DNA of 64,000 bases from Citrus sinensis (GCF_022201045.2 NC_068558.1:46465001-46529000); one strand, 5' to 3'. Counted from the stretch's first letter, positions 22,001 through 34,670 are shown. Made by a program: numbers and translations. The notes: generated by a model from the sequence alone, not told the origin.

Positions 22001-22733
22001 TTCTTGTCTTTAATATTCTCTCCGCAAAGCTAACTCGAATGTGACCGTGGAGGGCACTCCAACGCTCTCATTAGTTTGTATTCTATGAGTTTTTTAGTAA
22101 ATCCGAATTTGATTTTCTTTTTTGCTAATGATGAAATAGTCAAAAGTCCTTCCTCAATCATTTTAGCATGTATTTGTAAGCTGAAAAGGTGGACTTGGCC
22201 GGAAATCTTGATTTAGATCTAATGTTATCGAATCTTTATGCTTTGTTTTTAATCGTTAGATTTATAATCTTTTTTTTTTGTCTTATTTGAGCTTTGAGAA
22301 CATGACTCTGTTAATAATAACGTGATGCTAGTTGTTATATTTTTGGGTTAAACTATAGCTCATATCTATACTTTATATAATTTTATTTGATTTTTTATGT
22401 GTTCATGTGGTCCTTTTTATCTTGATTTGGGTATTAAAAGTTCTTTTTTTTTTTAATTCTTTGATGTATTTCATGATATTCCTAAATACATGTAACAATT
22501 TAAATTACTGTATGTTTTAACGACTTACAAATGCTTTGACGGGACATTGCACATACCTCTAATCTTATCTTGTATACAAACAAGAATTTAAAAAAAAAAG
22601 AAAATAAAAAACCTTCTATATTCAAATTTTATTTTTTAAGAGTTTATCTTCAAAGCTGGCGCAAGAAGTAATGGACTATTTGGCTTCTTAATTATTAATT
22701 TCAGAGGGTCAAACTAAATGCTAAAGAACAAAA
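19048..22733. other. Intergenic 3.7 kb, AT-rich, with a possible MITE
   Basis: No supported gene. Between about 20034 and 20795 the ends GGGATATTTACACTCTAAAT and, inverted, GGGGCTACTTATACTCTAAA resemble imperfect TIRs of a ~760-bp non-autonomous transposon; no TSD was confirmed. A purine-rich (GAA/GGA) stretch lies at 20398-20450. The 77-codon frame at 21138-21371 shows no known domain. The last few hundred bases form the promoter of the beta-propeller gene. Confidence 0.4.
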
Positions 22734-24836
22734 ATGCTACGTCACTACATACGCACAACCCAGGTAACAGATAGAGTCGGTCTATCTTTACTCCACTTTC
22801 GCCGCTTATTAAAAAGCCATAGAACCACCACCATCTTCAAACCAACAGTCACTGAACAGTCATCGGTTCAAATGTATATGGAACCGAAAGGCACTATCGT
22901 CTTCACCACTGTAGGCAGGCCTTACTACGGCTTCGACGTTTTCTCAATCAAATCGCCATTCGTCAATGCACCAAAATTCCACGAGCATCGCCTCACCGAT
23001 GGCACTTCCATCAATTTCAACGCCCAGTTTGTCGACGGACAAGATCAAACAATCGCCTTCATCTCCGAGCGTTCCGGTTCTCCCCGTATTTACCAGACCC
23101 GACCCGGATCGTCCAAAACGGAGCTGTTACCTTCCATTCCCTGCAGCCTCTTTCACGATCGCCCTGTTGCAAGAAACGACAAGCTCTTCTTCATTTCAGC
23201 CCATGAGCAGCCCGACCAAATCTTCAAGAGCTGGTCTGCTCTTTACTCCACCGACCTTAAGGCAAGCAAATTTACCAGATTGACCCCTTATGGAGTTGTC
23301 GACTACAGTCCTAGTGTTTCTTACTCTGGCAAATTTATAACCGTTGCCTCTTATGAGTCTCGACCTTGGCCTGGTGAATTCCACGAGCTTAATACGGATA
23401 TAGTTGTTTTTCAAGAATCTGATCCGAATAAGCGAGTGATTGTATGCGAACGAGGCGGCTGGCCCACCTGGTCTGGTGACTCCACCATTTACTTCCACCG
23501 CCAAGCTGATGATGGCTGGTGGAGCATTTTCCGAGTTAGCTTCCCGGAAAATTTAGAATTTCTTGGTTTCCCGATAGCTCCTACTCGTGTGACACCACCG
23601 GGTGTTCACTGCTTTACTCCCGCCGCCTTTCACGATGGCAAACGACTCGCCGTTGCAACTCGGAGGAAAAATAGGAATTTTCGACACATTGAGATTTATG
23701 ATCGCGTATCAAAGGAGTTTTACCCGGTGACTGAGACACTCAACCCGAATTTCCACCATTACAACCCGTTTGTCTCTGCTAATTCAGAGTTCATCGGCTA
23801 CCATCGATTTCGAGGTGAGTCAACCGAAGGCCAGTCAACCATTCCTCATTTGGAACCGGTAGCGTCTCCGGTTAAAGAACTTCGAATGCTTAGACTCAAC
23901 GGCTCATTCCCTTCCTTCTCCCCAGACGGTGGTTTGATTGTGTTCAATCATGATTTTGAATTGAATGCTGGAATCAAGATCGCTAAATCTGACGGTTCTA
24001 AACGATGGACTCTAATCAAAGACCGTACAGCTTTCTACAACTCGTGGAGTCCCACAGAGAAACACGTCATCTACACATCTACCGGTCCAATTTTTCAGTC
24101 AGAAAGAGCGACGGTCCAGATTGCACGAGTTTCGTTTCAACTTGACCCTTCCGATGATAACAATAGGGAAGAAATCCCATGTGATGTAAAGATCCTTACG
24201 AAAGAAGAAACAGGAAATAATGCCTTCCCCTCGTGCTCGCCAGATGGCAAGTTTCTCGTATTTCGCTCAGGACGGTCCGGTCACAAGAATCTCTTCGTAC
24301 TTGACGCTGTCAACGGCGAGTTTAACGGTGACATTCGTCAGTTAACTGATGGGCCGTGGATTGATACAATGCCAAGCTGGTCACCTAAAGGAGACCTCAT
24401 AGCTTTTTCCTCCAACAGGCATAATCCAGATAACGTTGAAGCGTTCAGTCTATATGTTATTAAACCTGACGGCTCTGGTCTAAGGCGAATCCATGTGGCC
24501 GGCCCTGAGGGGTCAGGTGACGTGGACAGGGAGAGGATTAATCACGTCTGCTTTAGTGCCGATGGGGAGTGGCTCTTGTTCACGGCTAATCTGGGAGCAG
24601 TGATGGCTGAGCCGGTGTCGTGGCCCAATCAGTTCCAGCCATATGGAGACCTATATGTGGTCAAATTGGATGGCAGTGGATTAAGGAGGCTGACATGGAA
24701 CGGATATGAAAATGGAACGCCAGCGTGGCATCCAGGCAATCAGCTAGATTTGGGGAAATTGCGTCTCGAGGATGACATTGGAGATAAACTGAGGGGCCAA
24801 TTTGATGAGCCACTTTGGATCTCTTGTGATTTTTAA
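22734..24836 (+). CDS. TolB/DPP6 N-terminal-like beta-propeller protein
   Basis: A single intronless frame of up to 700 residues. Repeated PD40-type blades are visible: SFSPDGGLIVFNHD (about 395-410), SWSPTEKHVIYTS, SCSPDGKFLVFRSGRSGHKN, SWSPKGDLIAFSSNRHNPDN, VIKPDGSGLRRI, CFSADGEWLLFTANL and VKLDGSGLRRLTWNGYENGT. This is the pattern of the plant family annotated TolB-related or DPP6 N-terminal-like (Arabidopsis At1g21670/At1g21680 type). No catalytic Ser-Asp-His peptidase domain follows, so it is propeller-only, and its molecular role is unknown. An in-frame ATG at 22872 (MYMEPKGTIVFTTVG) matches the usual family start; the extra 46 Arg-rich residues from 22734 may be untranslated or a targeting extension. 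Confidence 0.88.
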   Translation: MLRHYIRTTQVTDRVGLSLLHFRRLLKSHRTTTIFKPTVTEQSSVQMYMEPKGTIVFTTVGRPYYGFDVFSIKSPFVNAPKFHEHRLTDGTSINFNAQFVDGQDQTIAFISERSGSPRIYQTRPGSSKTELLPSIPCSLFHDRPVARNDKLFFISAHEQPDQIFKSWSALYSTDLKASKFTRLTPYGVVDYSPSVSYSGKFITVASYESRPWPGEFHELNTDIVVFQESDPNKRVIVCERGGWPTWSGDSTIYFHRQADDGWWSIFRVSFPENLEFLGFPIAPTRVTPPGVHCFTPAAFHDGKRLAVATRRKNRNFRHIEIYDRVSKEFYPVTETLNPNFHHYNPFVSANSEFIGYHRFRGESTEGQSTIPHLEPVASPVKELRMLRLNGSFPSFSPDGGLIVFNHDFELNAGIKIAKSDGSKRWTLIKDRTAFYNSWSPTEKHVIYTSTGPIFQSERATVQIARVSFQLDPSDDNNREEIPCDVKILTKEETGNNAFPSCSPDGKFLVFRSGRSGHKNLFVLDAVNGEFNGDIRQLTDGPWIDTMPSWSPKGDLIAFSSNRHNPDNVEAFSLYVIKPDGSGLRRIHVAGPEGSGDVDRERINHVCFSADGEWLLFTANLGAVMAEPVSWPNQFQPYGDLYVVKLDGSGLRRLTWNGYENGTPAWHPGNQLDLGKLRLEDDIGDKLRGQFDEPLWISCDF

Positions 24837-27640
24837 ACCTATTTTTCACCTCCATTATGTTCGCTGCGATATCGAGAGTACAACTCATTTCATTGGAGTT
24901 GTGTATTGTCTATTATCGCTAATTTATGTACGCTTTAAATTGAATAATCTTTAGATTAAGAAATATAATGTTTGTACGCGTACAAACATAGTTGAATAAA
25001 TGGCTGCTTGTTGTCTCTATTATTTTGTTCCACATTAATATTAAAATATTTGATTTCAATTATACATGTCACACATGTAACAATTAATTGTTTATCTCTA
25101 ATGTACTATATATTTTCTCCCAACACATCAAAATTTGTAATTACTAGACCACTTTTATTTTTTATTTTTATATTTTTGAATCTCTCACTATTCAAGTATA
25201 TTATGTTTACTCAGTCAGACTCTAATAATTTTTTGTTAAAATATAACTACATACAGTATAATGTTGGATATACACAAAAATGCACAAGCAAATTAGCAAA
25301 TGTCCATGGTTTTAGGTCCAAAAATAAGGTAAAATAAGAATAAGTTCTAATCAAAGATTAGGCAGACGAGACTAGTAGGCCCATAAGGCCTAATGAACAT
25401 ACTTAAGACTCATTACCAATTTAATAAAAAAGTTGTCGTGCGAATTGCCGCGTAACATTCTACATGTATAGAATCACACCGTGCAAACATGCAAGCTAGC
25501 TAAAATACTTTCCTATTTTACAGAGGACATGCAAAACAGATTTATGGGATCATTAAATTCATGTGATGGTCATACATTAAAAAATTAAGGCATTATGCTT
25601 CATGCTATTGATGTCGTACAAAAGCATATACATGATATATGCCTTACATCATGTCACTCATCATGCGATAAATGTGTTTCTCGTGCAGTACAAGAGGATG
25701 CAAGCCACTCCTTTAAGACTCACTGTGAGAGGTGTGATATAGAAGATAAGAGAGCGATCCAAGCTAATTATCTAATAAAATTATTACGGCCTAAATCCAC
25801 TTGGGGGATATGGGCTCATGATTTTTTGGATAATATAATTAGCCAAGGGTTTAAGTTTTAATATTTAACATAACTAAGGACTCTTTTAATAAATTCTAAG
25901 ATTATATATATCGCATAAATGATGATCATCATTTTGTAATTATTTACTATCTTGTTAGGTGGGGGAGGGGGTGTGTGTATATACACACACACTATCTGAT
26001 TATTTAAAAGATAATATCACAATTTACATGCTATTGTGACTCTTCAATTCACTAATGCAAACTTGAATCATAGACACATAAACTTATATATGTAGAGACA
26101 ACGAGTATTAAAAAGGAGTCAATAATTATTGATATAAAGAGTAGAGAAATGATTGAACTATAATTCACATAAGGGGATTGTGATTCATATAAAGATAACA
26201 ACTTAATAAGTTATAGAGAAATAATAATTAGAGTAGCCTTTTGTTATGGACGGTCCTCCAGCCCCCGCACCATATTCCTCGGGTGTGATCCCTTTATTAT
26301 ATATTTTCCTAACATATTTTTCTCTAGCTTTCTTTCTTGTGTCGTTTTGCAAGTATTCTTCCTTAGAACCATGAAAAGTATTATTGCTTAAAAAAAAAAC
26401 GTAGGGTACAATTTCCTAAATTCGCTCCAGGGGACACGTCAACAGTCACAAAAGCTCTCTAGAAAACTTCGTTAAATTGATACTTGATAAATTTATAAGC
26501 TCGATTAAATGATAGATTTTAATAGTCTCAACTTAATGCTAACATGGTAAATTAATAATTTGATAAGTTTATTAAATGATAACTTTAAAAAAATCTTGTT
26601 TTTTTAACAGGCCTCAAATAATACATAAATTAATAATTAACTAATTTGAAACTAAATACGTATAATCTATCAATGATTTTATGTGTCATACTGGTATAAT
26701 GCTTTACGCATTTCATTGGTCATTGTTACTTTCTTTATACCTTTCAGATGAGAAGCTATTGTTATATTCTATGTGCTATGTTAAGAGAAATAAGAGAGAG
26801 AATCAACTTAATATTTTGGCTCCAAAAAGTCTTCTCTTATAAGTTATTATGTAATCACGGTCTAGCCAAAGGATTAGTAAGTGAATGATTCATTCAATTA
26901 TATAAGATTAAATTATAATCGTATCATACAGCTTCATAGAATCACTATATTCTTTAATTGCACTACCTCTATATTTTATAAAAATTTATAGTAGGAACAT
27001 GATATTACTCTATAAAAATTAATGATTATTAATTTACCAATATATTAATATTGACTAAATTAATAATTTTAAGACTATTAATTTATCAAGGTTCTACTTA
27101 TATATATATTTTAACCATAACTAATATATTTGGATAGAACTAGATAATATTGTATAATTTATTAAATAATTAATAGGATTATGATTGTCTAAATAGCTAA
27201 TTGTATATAATTGGTTCTCATGTCAAAATTACAGTCATGGACCCGTATGTAAACAATTATTGATACTTCTTTCGTTTAAAGGGAAAAAAAGGAAGAAAGA
27301 AAGACCTCAGCCTTCACTTATAGAGTCAACCGATTGGTTTGATCCCGGTCCACAATTACGTTGATAAATCTATAATAAATTCTAATCCCAAAATAAAGGT
27401 GATTTCCGGGCTTCCCCTAGGCAAAGGCAAGTATATTATTATTGCGGAGCCCCAACAGCCCCTTTTTATTTATTGTTCGGAGACTAATATTTGTATACAT
27501 CGCCATCGAAAAAATCTACCATCGTTCCAGATTCATCTGAAATCATCATCCGACCGCGTCTATAAAGATTTTGCCATACGTATCCTCTCTGTATTGTCAT
27601 CTATATTTTGAAGGTGAAATTAGGTTTTGATCAAGAGAAG
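24837..27640. other. Intergenic 2.8 kb, AT-rich
   Basis: No supported gene. A palindrome of alternating purine-pyrimidine, GTGTGTGTATATACACACAC, lies at 25971-25990 and could adopt a cruciform or Z-DNA. An isolated cysteine-rich open frame (25595-25861) is listed separately. The final ~200 bp include the promoter and leader of the RING ligase gene. Confidence 0.5.
25595..25861 (+). CDS. Unrecognised Cys/His-rich open frame, 88 codons
   Basis: The frame encodes two clusters, CLTSCHSSCDKC and HCERCDIEDK, followed by a charged C-terminus with WGIWAHDFLDN. The spacing hints at a metal-binding fold, but I cannot assign a family. It stands alone in AT-rich DNA with no clear promoter. It may be a relic exon or chance. 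Low confidence. Confidence 0.2.
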   Translation: MLHAIDVVQKHIHDICLTSCHSSCDKCVSRAVQEDASHSFKTHCERCDIEDKRAIQANYLIKLLRPKSTWGIWAHDFLDNIISQGFKF

Positions 27641-30600
27641 ATGGACGATAGCTGCGCGGTGTGTGCCGATACTTTGGAATGGGTTGCGTACGGGGGGTGC
27701 GGTCATCGAGAAGTGTGTTCGACATGCGTGGCTCGGCTCCGATTCATTTGCCAGGACCGCCGTTGCTGCATCTGCAAGACCGAAAACAACGTCGTTTTTG
27801 TCACCAAGGTCTGTTAGGGTTTTCCCTCTTTCAATTACCGTCAACACTAACAAATAGATTTCATCATAATTCTGCTATACATTATTTCAACTGTAATTCC
27901 CGGCTGCAATATTGTATCTTGTCAATGTCTTTGTCGGCGTTCACTTTTTTCGAATTGATATTGCTATGCTACTGTGTTGTATTTACTAGGTATGAGTAGT
28001 TGTAACTCGCCCTCTAAAAGTGTGCTATAGATTTGAAGACACACAAATCTTAATGTTATTCATATACAAGCTAGATATTGTAAATCCAAGCACTGGATTT
28101 CCCTTGAAATGATGAACGTGATATGATGGCTTTTGAGCTTTGATTTAAGTGCGTCTCTCTCTGCTTAATGATGTGCCAATAGAACACGTTACTAATACTG
28201 AGAAGTTGTGTGTTGTGGCATTATATTAGTTATTAAAATTTGATGTTTGTATGACTTTCTTACTGATGTCAATTACTAAACTTAAATGTTTAGACAACTA
28301 ATTTCTGTTTAGTTTGGTGAATGTTGATGGAAATCCATTTGTACTGATTAATTTACGAACTTCCCTTCTGATTGATTTCTTTTCAGGCTTTAGGTGACTA
28401 TACCAGGATGATCAGTGACTTCTCAGTCTTGCCAACTGAATTGAGGGAAGGCCGAGTAGGTTCATACTGGTATCACGAGGACACACAGGCATTTTTTGAT
28501 GATGTTGATCACTACAAGATGATCAAGGCAATGTGCCGGCTTTCATGTAGTGTGTGTGACAACATGGAGGGACCAAATGATGGGTCAAAGCGACGGGCTA
28601 GGTTTAGAAATATTGAGCAGTTGAAGGGCCATTTATTTCATCGACATAAATTGCTTATGTGCAGTCTATGTTTGGAAGGACGAAAGGTGAGATTTATATG
28701 TCTGGCATCTTGTTCATGGAATTTTTTTTTTTTTTTTTGGGTGTTTGCCCTACAGAAGTGTTAGAAATATATCTATTTAGTGTTATTTTTCCAAGAAATA
28801 GTCCTCAAAATTGATGCCACTTGGCTCCTTGTTTACTGTCTTAATGAAAATATGGCCACACACCTTTTTTTTAAAAAAAATAAAATTTTGGCCTTGGGTT
28901 GCATGGTCTCAATATTTTTTTTGCATGTATTAGTTAACTAAATCTATGTTCCTTCTGTTTAAAGCATTATTGTCTCACCAATTTATTTGAACAATACAGG
29001 TATTTATTTGTGAACAAAAATTATATACTAGAGCTCAATTGAATCAACATATAAACTCAGGTGATTCGGTGGTTGATGGAACTGAAAGTGAAAGAGGCGG
29101 CTTTATGGGGCATCCTATGTGTGAATTTTGTAGAACCCCGTTCTATGGGGATAATGAGCTGTATACACATATGTCCACAGAACACTATACTTGTCATATA
29201 TGCCAAAGGTAACGTGTGCCCTTTTTTTCTCTCCTCCTAATGAAAACTTTGTGAATATTCATTTTAGAACCATTAGGACTTTAAATTGTTTCTGTGATTG
29301 TTTGTTGTTATATGCAGGCAGCATCCAGGTCAATATGAATATTACAAGAATTATGATGACCTAGAGGCGAGATATATTCTCTTCTGTCTTTGATTCTGAA
29401 TGGCATTAAAATTTTATGCTGCTTCGTGATTGTTTTCAAACTAAGAGCGCCTTATTAACAAGCGTTGTTGACTGGCACAGATTCACTTTCGTCGAGATCA
29501 TTTTCTCTGTGAGGATGAAGCGTGTCTTGCCAAAAAGTTTGTCGTCTTTCAATCTGAAGCAGAGATGAAGGTAACCTCTTAGACCATATGAATATTGAAG
29601 GTTGTATGCTTTTTTTGCCGGGTTACTTCTGTGTGTTCTTGGTGTAACCCTATCAATCTCATTTTTGATCTTTTACCACATTAGAACATGGTTTGACTTT
29701 TTTCTTCTTTTCCAGAGGCATAATGCAATTGAACATGGTGGGCGTATGTCTCGTGCTAAACGTAATGCAGCTCTTCAGGCATGTTTTCTCTTCCATTTGT
29801 AAATGCAAGGGGATCTGATCCTTTGTAATTATCTTTGTTGTTGCAGTTGAATTCTTGCATCCTCTATTTCCCTGCTTGTTTATTTTTTATTTTTAACAAA
29901 TTTTGTGTATCAGATCCCAATTTGCTTTCGTTATCGTCGAAATAATGAACAAGAACATCGTCGTGGAAGGGGACGGACATTTCATCGCGAGTCATCTGAT
30001 GTTAATGAACTTTCTATGGCCATTCAGGCAAGCCTGGAGACAGTTGGTGCTGATAGCACTTCTTATGATCCATCATCTTCCAGATCACTAGTCTCTGATC
30101 ATGGAGATGCAGAAGATATTGATACACTCATTCAGCCATTTGAATCATTGGCAACAACCGATTCTGAATTAGCTTCAAGATACCTTCAAGCCTTGGGTCA
30201 AAACTCAAGGACAGCACCTCTGGAAGAGTCTTCTTTTCCTCCCCTTCCCATGGCTTCCAGCAGCAGTCAACAAAATCCCAGAAGTAATTCGGAAGGTTTG
30301 CCTAATAGCATGGCAGCACATCTGCGGCGCAAAAATAACAGAAATGTAACTGTTCTCCATGCAGGCCTTGGTTGGCCATCAGCAAGTCAAAGGCCTGTGC
30401 TATCATCTAATAACTCAACCCAACCTAGGCGTGCAGCAAACATTGGATCTGCTGTGTCACAAAGTTCTAGTGGTAGCCGTACTGTGTCGTGTAAAGCAGC
30501 TTCTGCTCAGGCTCAGGTACTGGCCCAGTCAACAGCAGTTTCATCTGCTTCTTCAAGGAACTCAGGCAACATCAGAAGGATAACCCACTCTGCATCAGCT

Positions 30601-31536
30601 CCAAATCTTGCAAATGGATCAGTAGAACCTTCTGTTTCTGATTTCCCTCCGGTTTCTGCAATGAGAACTGACAAAATGCCTTCGATAAGCCAGCCTGCGC
30701 CGAGTGTTGAGAATATTCAAGCTGCAAACAGATCTTTGGTAGAAAGGATGCGTGCTGCTTTTGAATATGATGAAGACAAATATACTGCTTTTAAAGACAT
30801 AACTGCACAGTACCGGCAAGGTTTGATTGACACGAGAAAATATCTGGAATATGTGAAGCAATATGGCTTGTCACATTTAGTTCTTGAGTTGGCCAGGCTC
30901 TGTCCTGATGCTCTGAAACAGAAAGAGTTGATCGAGACCTACAATGCTACTTTGCAAGGGAATAATCAGTTAGACAATGATTGGGCTCACATCAGTGTCC
31001 GGGCGAAAGATACTAATGGCAGCAAAAAAAGCAAAGGGAAGTCTGTGGCTACTGAAGCCTGTAAAAATGATAAAGGGAAATCTACCGTGGCTAATGACAG
31101 TAATTCTAAGCATGCAGTAGCGAATAATTTTTTAAGCACTGTTAGGGAACTGCAATCAAGTTTCAAACCTTCAGAAGAAGACGAGGAGGTATTGTCTAAG
31201 GATGGATATCGTGGTGCTAAAGGAAAATCAAAACCAATGGTGGATGAGCAGCTTAGGGGTCAGAATGACTTGACATCTGCTGGGGGTGGATCTAGTCAAA
31301 CTTCTGTGGATAGGGGTGGTGGGGGAAAGCAACGGAAGAAAACCTCAAAGTTCCACAGAGTACGGCTTGGTGATGGCTCAATGGCTGCACTTTTGGATCT
31401 AAAAAATTCTGATACTGGACCTGATCCTGAGCCATTGGACAGCAGGTTAGATGGCAACCAGAATCCAGCTGAAGGATTACCAGTCCCTGTGCGTGGTGTT
31501 TGGAAAAGGGGTGGAGGTCACAAACTCTTCTCTTAA
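27641..31536 (+). CDS. ZNF598/Hel2-like RING-type E3 ubiquitin ligase
   Basis: Seven exons (27641-27808, 28387-28686, 29000-29208, 29318-29366, 29481-29570, 29716-29778, 29914-31536) close in phase to 833 residues. The N-terminal RING is CAVC...GGCGHREVCSTCVARL...CCIC. C2H2-type fingers follow: CSVC, HLFHRHKLLMCSLC, MCEFCRTPFY...HMSTEHYTCHIC and HFRRDHFLCEDEACL. Then comes KRNAALQ|IPICFRYRR and a long Ser/Gln-rich low-complexity half with a conserved LVERMRAAFEYDEDKYTAFK block and a glycine-rich tail. Homologues ubiquitinate 40S proteins of collided ribosomes to start ribosome-associated quality control. Introns 4 and 6 appear to begin with GC (GAG|GCGAGA, CAG|GCATGT). Length and order fit the plant members. 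Confidence 0.9.
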
Positions 31537-32593
31537 AGTGATGGTTATATGAAATCTGAAATTTTTGGAAAGTGGGAATATGTTTTGTATCGATCCTTGG
31601 ATTTTAAAGCTTTTCGTCATTTTCAAGTTGTTTTGGCATCTGCGTTTAAGCCGTTTTAAGTCTGTCGGCGAGGGAGTTTTGTTGCTTGAATGGGCTCTTT
31701 GCCTTTCATCGAAGTATCATCATCACATATGAAAGTGTGTATATACACTACATAAATAAGAATATACTACAAAATTTGAGGTCTTGTGTTTTGGGTTTGA
31801 TATAATTTGTACGAGTTTTTCTTATAATTAAATGCAATAAATTTGTGTATTTCATAGAAAGTACCGGATTTATTTTCGGAAAATATATGATGACCTCCGA
31901 AGGTAGCGAACTGGTGCGGTGAATCGTAGTGATTGAACTCTCATTCTCGCCCGCCCAACTCCTTTTGTTTTTGATTTTTTTGTTTTTCTCAAATGTACAT
32001 GTTTTCAAGTAACATTTTATTCTCCCCCTTTCTCTCTTTTCCTTTTTTAAATATATAAAATATAATAACAAATTTGTTGGCCCACGCAAATCCCACACCA
32101 GGCCGCGAAGCTTATCAGAATACTAAACAATACATTGTAGATGTTGAGCTCCGTTGGCGATTTATTATTTTATTCCCTCCGAACCCAAACGAAATACAGT
32201 ATTCCCTCCACTTGTATGAGCTTTGGTGTTTTTTTTCACTCTTTTTTCCCACATAACTCTAAGAGGAGACAGATATATAAATAAAAAGCACATCCTCAAC
32301 CACTATCTGCAATACAAATGATTCTCAGACATGGAATTATAGAGTACTGAAACTAATTGCCCAAAAAAAATAGATTGCATATGAAACGTCAAAGCAGGTT
32401 GATGGAATCATAAGTTATATCCACACGCAAGTTATATCCACACACGAGACATTTCTGATGTTTAAACAATCTGCAGAATAAACTAAGACAGATAATACAA
32501 CATCAATGGCCATGCTGAGTTATATACATCATTTCACAACAAGGAGTGGCATGTAAAGCACAGTAGCACACAGCCATGAACAAAGTTCAAGTA
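31537..32593. other. Convergent 3' regions, no gene seen
   Basis: The interval between the ligase stop and the ATG8 stop holds both 3' UTRs. It is AT-rich and has no supported coding frame. Confidence 0.6.
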
Positions 32594-34518
32594 TTAACAA
32601 GTCTGAATTCTTTCATAACCAAAGGTTTTCTCACTGCTGTAGCACATATACAGGAATCCATCCTCATCCTTGAAGGATTCATAGACTGAGTCCATTAAAG
32701 TCGCTGCAGATAATAGTTGTAGATTAACATATCAGTAGATATTCTCTCAGATAGCTCCATACAATATTCAAAAAACATGAATTTTTTATTTTATTTTTTC
32801 CAGAAATTCACCTGTTTGCGGTAAAGTATCTTTCACAAATACAAAGAGAGCTTTTCCAGGGGTCAGGTGAAGCCTGCTGCTTAAAATGTGAATAAATTGC
32901 CCAACAGACATGTCCCGAGGAACCAGAAATCTATCATCAAATAACCAACAGAAATAAGTTATGGAGACCATCTAAACCAAGTTAGAGTAGTTCTGAAGAA
33001 TAAACAAAAGATTAAAGATCATGAAAGGAAATATTAATCAGTGCATGCGATGCTCCATCCACTATTTTATTCTTTAGCTTAATAAATAAGTAAACTTATT
33101 AAAAGAAAAAAGCATTCAAGTACACAGAAAGTGAAAACCTGAAGAAGTAACCCGAAAGTTAAATAACAAGATCAAGTCTTCTCTAGAAACTCTTGGTAAA
33201 GAAAAAGCACAGAAATTTCACAAACAAATTTTTCTGAAAATTTTTTGCAGCGATGTGTCAGTTCCTTCTGAAGCAATTCAGCTCTGTCTGTGCCTTCATC
33301 CATCCCCAGAGAAAAGTTTGGCTACTCCAGCCCCATTGAGGTAACACTCTAACCATTGGGATAGGCCCCAGGACATTCAATAACAATTTAGGTCCAGAAA
33401 TTGTTTTCAATAGCAATTTTACTCTATTGAAACAGTAGTTCTAACATGAACTTGTGCACCATAACAGACTAAGCCCCATAATTGACCACCGCTAAGTATT
33501 TTGTCAAACACAACTCAGATTCTTTTGGGCAGTTAAACACAATTATTCCGCACTCCCCCAAACACAAACATATGTCAAAATATATGGGGTTATTCATATT
33601 TACACTGAAGTTGATTGTGTTTAGTACCCATGCAACAAACCAGATCCATAATCTTGATCAGTATGTTTTTCACATTCTCTCACAGCAGTAAAATCCATGA
33701 TTGTGTTACTAAAAGAGGCCAATGAAAAGTCAAAACTTTGGAAGAAAATTTTAATTCTCAATCAGTTCAAGAAAAATGTTAATAACTCCGAGATATCACA
33801 ATAATAATACTGATTGATTCTTCTTCAATATCCGGCTTTCATAAAATATCCCAAGTTCAAGTTTCAAGTTCACACGAATATCACCATTATTCGCCTCATT
33901 CACTTTTGTCATGCCAATAGTAACAGATACCAACAAACCAGTAAAAGCACAATAGAGCATCATCATCATAATTAAAGTAGACATAAGCAAAGATCAATTC
34001 TTTTAAAGGAGAACAGAAAGAATATAAAAAAAGGCGTACATAATTATTTTGAAAATGCTATGGGAAGTTAAACTAGAGATTAAAACTTACTTTTTCTTTT
34101 CCATATCAGGAAGGTCAGCTTTTGAATATCTTTCCGCAATTACCTGCAGAAATAAAAACAAAGCTATAACATACAAAATTCCCCATTTCTAATCAATTAC
34201 AAAATAATGGCCGTAAATAGTTCGCAGTTGCTAATTAGTTGATCACCAACCAAATGATCAGAGCCTATGAATTAGTAAATTCATAACGCGTGGACTTACG
34301 GGGACTCGATCGGGGTATTTCGCAATGATTTCGCGCGATTCTTCAAGTCTTTGCTCTGAAATGTTTTGTTAAAAAGGAAAAAAAGAAAGAAAAATAGAGA
34401 GTCAGCAGGTGCACTGAAAATATGTTAAAATAGAGGTTGTGTTATAGATATCAGAAGCAAAAGAAGAATGGAACAAACCGAATGTGAACTCGTCCTTGAA
34501 AGATTGCATCTTTCCCAT
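32594..34518 (-). CDS. ATG8: Autophagy-related ubiquitin-like protein ATG8 (ATG8h/i clade)
   Basis: Five exons (34518-34479, 34355-34300, 34143-34091, 32930-32812, 32703-32594) with GT-AG junctions close to 125 residues. The protein has the ATG8 layout: N-terminal helices [36 protein letters not shown], then [20 protein letters not shown], the LIR-docking surface [18 protein letters not shown], and [20 protein letters not shown] followed by EKTFG118. ATG4 exposes Gly118 so it can be joined to phosphatidylethanolamine on autophagosome membranes. Seven residues (YERIQTC) follow the glycine. The sequence style is that of the plant clade II (ATG8h/i) group, closer to animal GABARAP, whose members often have little or no tail. 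It shares a 334-bp divergent promoter region with the WDR6 homologue. Confidence 0.93.
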
Positions 34519-34670
34519 CTCCGTATCGTCTCAACTCTCAAGGAAAGAGAAACCCAAACGGCTGAACTACCCGTCAACTCTAAGATAGAATTGGATAAAT
34601 CTTTATTTATTTTAATAAATAAATAAAATATTATTAATATATTAAAAAAGTGACGAGATCTTATCATCGG

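Noticed and set aside
33290-33375. tRNA-like A-box text on the minus strand in an ATG8 intron
   Set aside because: No acceptable B box, tail or target duplication was visible, so a SINE call is not supported.
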